Source: Kitasatospora aureofaciens (GTDB taxonomy: Bacteria > Actinomycetota > Actinomycetes > Streptomycetales > Streptomycetaceae). Taken from it: a stretch of 64,000 nucleotides of DNA. Shown in pieces: positions 60,689-64,000 of the stretch. Below the pieces are notes generated by a model. The model did not search any database and had not been told where the DNA came from. It worked only from the letters and a program-made list of their open reading frames with translations. The stretch is taken from contig JODU01000013.1 of assembly GCA_000720845.1 (NCBI GenBank), forward strand, positions 124,001-188,000, written 5' to 3'. The position numbers and the translations under genes are program-made. Each line of letters opens with the position of its first letter. Positions within the stretch are counted from its first letter, which is position 1.

Positions 60689-61141
60689 ATGGACGCCAGC
60701 AACGAGATGACCGTCGACGGATTCGACCAGATCTTCCCGCTCGGGGAGAAGAACGACGCCTTCGCGCAGTACTTCACCGGCCAGAGCTACCTGGCTCCGC
60801 TCGCCTCGGGGAGCGTTCCGGTCAGCAACGTCTCCTTCGAGCCGGGCTGCCGCAACAACTGGCACATCCACCACGGCACGGGCGGCGGCGGTGACCAGGT
60901 CCTGCTGTGCACGGCGGGCAGCGGCTGGTACCAGGCCGAGGGCGAGGAGCCGGTCAGCATGGAGCCGGGCACGGTGATCCGCGTCCCGGCGGGCACGAAG
61001 CACTGGCACGGCGCGAAGGCCGACTCGTGGTTCTCCCACATCGCCTTCATCACCCCTGGCGAAGACGTCAGCAACGAATGGCTCGAACCCGTCACCGACG
61101 AGGCGTACGGCGAGCTGCCGAGGAACGGAGCGCACGCATGA
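60689..61141 (+). CDS. Cupin-domain protein
   Basis: 150 residues from ATG 60689. TAGCGT (60676-60681) followed by 7 nt before the ATG looks like a -10 element with a leaderless start. A single cupin barrel: 'VSFEPGCRNNWHIHHGTGGGGDQVLLCTAGSGWYQAEG' holds motif 1 (His, His, Gln/Glu), 'MEPGTVIRVPAGTKHWHGAKAD' holds motif 2 with the metal His. CMD-associated cupins of this type are common, role not established. Its stop overlaps the aldo/keto reductase start by 4 bp. Confidence 0.87.
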   Translation: MDASNEMTVDGFDQIFPLGEKNDAFAQYFTGQSYLAPLASGSVPVSNVSFEPGCRNNWHIHHGTGGGGDQVLLCTAGSGWYQAEGEEPVSMEPGTVIRVPAGTKHWHGAKADSWFSHIAFITPGEDVSNEWLEPVTDEAYGELPRNGAHA

Positions 61142-61995
61142 CAGTCCTGGACGAGACCTACGCGCTGTCCAACGGCGTCGAGATCCCCAAACTGGGGCTC
61201 GGCACCTGGTTCATCGACGACGACCGGGCGGCCGAGGCGGTCCGCGCGGCCGTGGGGATCGGCTACCGCAACATCGACACCGCCCAGGCCTACGGCAACG
61301 AGCGCGGCGTCGGCGAGGGCGTGCGCACCGCCGGAGTGCCCCGTGACGAGCTGTTCGTCTCGACCAAGCTCGCCGCCGAGATCAAGGACTACGACCGGGC
61401 GGTCGACGCGATCGACGGGTCCCTGGAGAAACTCGGGACCGAGTACATCGACCTGATGCTCATCCACAGTCCGCAGCCGTGGGACGACTTCCGCGGCGGC
61501 GACTACGCCGAGGGCAACCGCGCGGCGTGGCGCGCCCTGGAGGAGGCGTACCAAAGCGGCCGGATCCGCTCCATCGGGGTGTCCAACTTCCAGCAGGAGG
61601 ACCTGGAGAACGTCCTGCGGGACGCGAAGGTCGTGCCGCACGTGAACCAGCTGCTCGTCCACGCCGGCAACACCCCCTCGCAGCTGCTGGACTACTGCGA
61701 GGGCAAGCAGATCCTCGTCGAGGCGTACTCGCCGATCGCACACGGAGCGATCCTGGAGAACGCCGAGGTCCGGGCGATGGCGGACAAGTACGGGGTGTCC
61801 GTCCCGCAGCTGTGCATCCGCTACACCCTGCAGCTGGGCACGGTGTCGCTGCCCAAGACGGCGAACCCCGAGCACATGCGGGCCAACGCCGAGGTCGACT
61901 TCGAGATCTCCGGCGACGACATGGACGCCCTGCGGGGCCTGCGCGACGTGGACTACGGCGAACACAGCGCGTTCCCGGTCTACAGCGGCAAGTGA
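61138..61995 (+). CDS. Aldo/keto reductase
   Basis: 285 residues, ATG in a 4-bp overlap with the cupin gene. The catalytic tetrad is complete: Asp47 and Tyr52 in 'RNIDTAQAYGNE', Lys77 in 'VSTKLAAE', His110 in 'MLIHSP'. Cofactor-binding residues are seen in 'SIGVSNFQQEDL' and 'VSLPKTANPEHMRAN', the NADPH-selective loop. It reduces aldehydes or ketones with NADPH. Forms a two-gene operon with the cupin protein and probably serves the same pathway as the divergent CMD-family protein. Confidence 0.92.
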   Translation: MTVLDETYALSNGVEIPKLGLGTWFIDDDRAAEAVRAAVGIGYRNIDTAQAYGNERGVGEGVRTAGVPRDELFVSTKLAAEIKDYDRAVDAIDGSLEKLGTEYIDLMLIHSPQPWDDFRGGDYAEGNRAAWRALEEAYQSGRIRSIGVSNFQQEDLENVLRDAKVVPHVNQLLVHAGNTPSQLLDYCEGKQILVEAYSPIAHGAILENAEVRAMADKYGVSVPQLCIRYTLQLGTVSLPKTANPEHMRANAEVDFEISGDDMDALRGLRDVDYGEHSAFPVYSGK

Positions 61996-62063
61996 CGCCG
62001 GAGGGCACCGGTCGAGCGGGTGCCTGTCCCGCTCTCAGCCGCGCCCCCGCGTGCGGTCCGCGC

Positions 62064-62387
62064 TCACCACGCCGGGCTGGGGACCGCGGGGCGGCGGACC
62101 GCCTCGGCCGCGTCCCGCAGGTGGAGGGCGACGGAGATCAGTGATCGCAGTGCCGAGGGCCGCAGGCTCTGGGCGCTCTCGGCGGCCAGCACCAGCAGAC
62201 AGCCGGCGGCCTGCTCGACGACCGGCACGGAGAACGCGAAGTCGTCGCCGTCGGCCCCGCGGAAGGCGCGCCACGGCGTGGCGGCACCGTCGATGGCCTT
62301 GTGCACCGCCTGTTCGAGATGGTGCGCGGCCTGCTGGCACACGGAGGCGGGCAGGACGATGGTCCGGTGAAACGCTGAACTGGTCAT
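62064..62387 (-). CDS. Small hypothetical protein
   Basis: 107 residues from the ATG at 62387. Sequence is helical and moderately hydrophobic ('SVCQQAAHHLEQAVHKAIDGAATPWRAFRGADGDDFAFSVPVVEQAAGCLLVLAAESAQSL', 'ALRSLISVALHLRDAAEAV'), without signal peptide or known motif. GGGGGAG lies about 10 nt upstream. No operon partner. Function not recognised. Confidence 0.55.
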   Translation of the reverse strand: MTSSAFHRTIVLPASVCQQAAHHLEQAVHKAIDGAATPWRAFRGADGDDFAFSVPVVEQAAGCLLVLAAESAQSLRPSALRSLISVALHLRDAAEAVRRPAVPSPAW

Positions 62388-62658
62388 AGTCCCATTGCTC
62401 CCCCGCCCCCGGGTTGCCCGATCGGCGCACGGGGCGGATTTCACCGTGTCGGCGGCAGCCGGGCCACGCCGCGGCCACGCGACCTCGCGCCTGACTGCGG
62501 CCCCGGCCGACCGCCGCACCTGCCCGGTTCGGTGAGGGCGGCGTCCCGCGTGCGAGGCCGAGCCGGCCGGCCTGGCACGCGCCCGTCCGCTGCCGCGCGG
62601 CCCTGGTCGGCCGTGGCGTGGGCGCACTCGGGCGCGGCCGGGTCCTAGGGTCGTGCGT

Positions 62659-63528
62659 ATGTGTTCCCTCAGCTCGTCCTCGGCCGTCGCGGCCCGGTTC
62701 ACCGGGCGGGCGGTGATCGGTGAGCGCTCGTTGTCCGGGGGGCTCACCGAGGTCGGCCTCGACGACGGGCGCACCGTGGTGGTCAAGTTCGCGGAGGATC
62801 CTGGTGCGGCGCGCGCCGAGGCCGCGGGGCTGCGCTGGCTGGCCGGGGCCGGGACGGTGCCGATCCCCGCGGTGCACGGCGTGGACGAGCGCGCGCTGGT
62901 CACCGACCGGGTGGCGCGCGGGCCGGCGAGTGCGGAGGCGGCGGTCCGGTTCGGACGGGATCTGGCCGGGCTGCACGCCGCCGGGGCACCGGCGTTCGGT
63001 GCCGCGCCGCCCGGCGGGCCCGAGGAGGCGTACATCGGGCGGGCCCCGATGCGCAATGTCACCGGGGACGACTGGCCCCGCTGGTACGCCGCGCACCGCG
63101 TGCTGCCGTATCTGCGCCTCGCGGTCGACGCCGGCACCGTCCTGGCGGCCGAGGCGGCCGATGTCGAGCGGGTCTGCGAGCGGCTGCCCGAGCTGGCGGG
63201 CCCCGCCGAGCGGCCGGCCCGGCTGCACGGCGACCTGTGGAACGGCAACGTGCTGTGGGGCACCGACGGACACGTCCACCTCATCGACCCGGCCGCGCAC
63301 GGCGGGCACCGGGAGACCGACCTGGCGATGCTGCGCCTCTTCGGCTGTCCGCACCTGGAGCGGATCCTGGCGGGCTACGAGGAGACCGCGCCGCTCGCCG
63401 ACGGCTGGTCCGCCCGCGTCGGCGTGCACCAGCTCTTCCCGCTGCTCGTGCACGCGGTGCTGTTCGGCCGCGGTTACGCCGAGCAGGCCCTCGCGGCGGC
63501 CCGGGCGGCACTGCGGCACCTCGGATGA
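62659..63528 (+). CDS. Fructosamine/ketosamine-3-kinase family protein
   Basis: 289 residues from ATG 62659. TAGGGT (62646-62651) lies 7 nt upstream, again suggesting a leaderless transcript. Kinase-like fold: ATP Lys43 in 'GRTVVVKFAEDPGAARAEAAGLRWLAG', catalytic loop 'RLHGDLWNGNVLWG' near residue 190 and metal Asp in 'HLIDPAAHGGHRETDLAMLRLFG'. The last is diagnostic for the PF03881 family. It phosphorylates glycated lysines or sugars and so repairs glycated protein. Ends 122 bp before the TetR gene. Confidence 0.88.
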   Translation: MCSLSSSSAVAARFTGRAVIGERSLSGGLTEVGLDDGRTVVVKFAEDPGAARAEAAGLRWLAGAGTVPIPAVHGVDERALVTDRVARGPASAEAAVRFGRDLAGLHAAGAPAFGAAPPGGPEEAYIGRAPMRNVTGDDWPRWYAAHRVLPYLRLAVDAGTVLAAEAADVERVCERLPELAGPAERPARLHGDLWNGNVLWGTDGHVHLIDPAAHGGHRETDLAMLRLFGCPHLERILAGYEETAPLADGWSARVGVHQLFPLLVHAVLFGRGYAEQALAAARAALRHLG

Positions 63529-63578
63529 GAGCGGCACGCACCGTCTGTGCCGTGCGGTGCTCGGCATCCCCACCTCGG

Positions 63579-63629
63579 TGTCCCACCGGGTCACATGTCC
63601 CAACGGGTCACATGTCCCACTGGGACATT
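63579..63629. promoter_or_regulatory. Three tandem 17-bp TetR-type operator units
   Basis: Units start at 63579, 63596 and 63613: TGTCCCACCGGGTCACA, TGTCCCAACGGGTCACA and TGTCCCACTGGGACATT. The third contains the perfect 15-bp palindrome TGTCCCACTGGGACA; the other two are half-degenerate. They lie 22-72 bp before the TetR start and probably mediate autoregulation. Confidence 0.75.
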
Positions 63630-63650
63630 TCCGGGTGTACGCTCGGAGGC

Positions 63651-64000
63651 ATGACGGCAACGGAGCCCTCCCCCGCCACCGAGGACCGGCGGCAGCGCAA
63701 GGCGCGGCAGACCCGCGACGCGCTGGCCGCCGCCGCCTGCGACCTGATCCTGGAACGCGGGTCGGCGGCGACCACGGTGGAGGCGATCGCCGAGCGCGCG
63801 GACGTCACGCGCCGCACGTTCAGCCGGCACTTCGCCGGGAAGGAGGACGCGGCGCTCGACTTCGTCCGCCGGGACGGCGACCGGATCAACGCGCTGCTGC
63901 GCTCCCGCCCCGCCGAGGAGCCGCCCCTGCTGGCCTATCGCAGGGCCGTGCGGGACTGGCTGGCCGACCGGGAGGACCCGGCGTGGCACGTGCGTCCGCG
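63651..64000 (+). CDS. TetR-family transcriptional regulator, N-terminal part
   Basis: 116 residues visible before the window ends. After a charged leader, the TetR DNA-binding domain is clear: 'QTRDALAAAACDLILERGSAATTVEAIAERADVTRRTFSRHFAGKEDAAL' at residues 19-68, with the recognition helix in 'TRRTFSRHF'. TACGCT (63638-63643) ends 7 nt before the ATG, and GGAGG sits too close to be used, so a leaderless mRNA is likely. The ligand-binding domain is beyond the window. Presumed target sites are directly upstream. Confidence 0.88.
   Translation, partial: MTATEPSPATEDRRQRKARQTRDALAAAACDLILERGSAATTVEAIAERADVTRRTFSRHFAGKEDAALDFVRRDGDRINALLRSRPAEEPPLLAYRRAVRDWLADREDPAWHVRP

Overview
The window is high-GC actinobacterial DNA, almost certainly a Streptomyces chromosome (probably an arm rather than the core). 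Reasons: near-universal G/C third codon positions, GTG starts and 4-bp ATGA/GTGA gene overlaps, mycothiol-dependent (MDMPI-type) and DUF574-type methyltransferase genes, a streptogrisin-type protease, DmdR1-type iron boxes, a CebR-type operator and an aromatic-carotenoid (isorenieratene-type) cluster. No rRNA, tRNA, CRISPR array, IS element or phage gene was recognised. I cannot name the species.

Layout. 0-4.2 kb: truncated enolase-superfamily enzyme, YihY membrane protein, then a translationally coupled TPP oxidase/SDR pair. 4.3-13.8 kb: a galactan/galactoside utilisation locus: LacI repressor, two identical palindromic operators, sugar ABC importer (two permeases and a lipoprotein), GH42 beta-galactosidase, secreted GH30-like galactanase with a ricin-type module, sugar O-acetyltransferase. 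13.9-19.8 kb: a methyltransferase, then an iron-box-controlled siderophore uptake region (PPOX flavoprotein; ATPase, lipoprotein, fused double permease). 19.8-25.1 kb: frameshifted exonuclease, secreted lipase, MHS-family and EamA transporters, a pyrimidine-dimer-glycosylase-like gene. 25.1-35.2 kb: carotenoid genes crtI-crtB-Rieske protein diverging from crtY-small ORF-crtU, followed by an opposing SRPBCC/FAD oxidoreductase/SDR operon. 35.4-38.8 kb: streptogrisin, membrane protein, CPA2 antiporter. 38.8-44.6 kb: GC-rich tandem repeat, class I terpene synthase, CAP-domain and small secreted proteins, ABC exporter, GGPP synthase. 44.9-54.2 kb: small secreted SH3-like proteins and a stress-looking block (SRPBCC, nucleotidyltransferase/BON/phosphoesterase operon, Mo-oxidoreductase, DoxX, hemerythrin) with several SigB-like promoter matches. 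54.4-64 kb: a degenerate UXS-like epimerase, MFS, ArsB/SLC13-like permease, MDMPI, CMD, cupin plus aldo/keto reductase, ketosamine kinase and a TetR regulator with three tandem operator units.

The genes most worth attention are the carotenoid region (crtT and crtE absent from the operon, a Rieske protein in the crtV position, a DNA-photorepair-like gene as operon tail), the terpene synthase/GGPPS/ABC block, the Mo-enzyme without its N-terminal cluster cysteines under a CebR-type box, the nucleotidyltransferase-BON-phosphoesterase operon, and the epimerase that has lost its catalytic Tyr and Lys. Product calls rest on motif recognition by eye, without database search.
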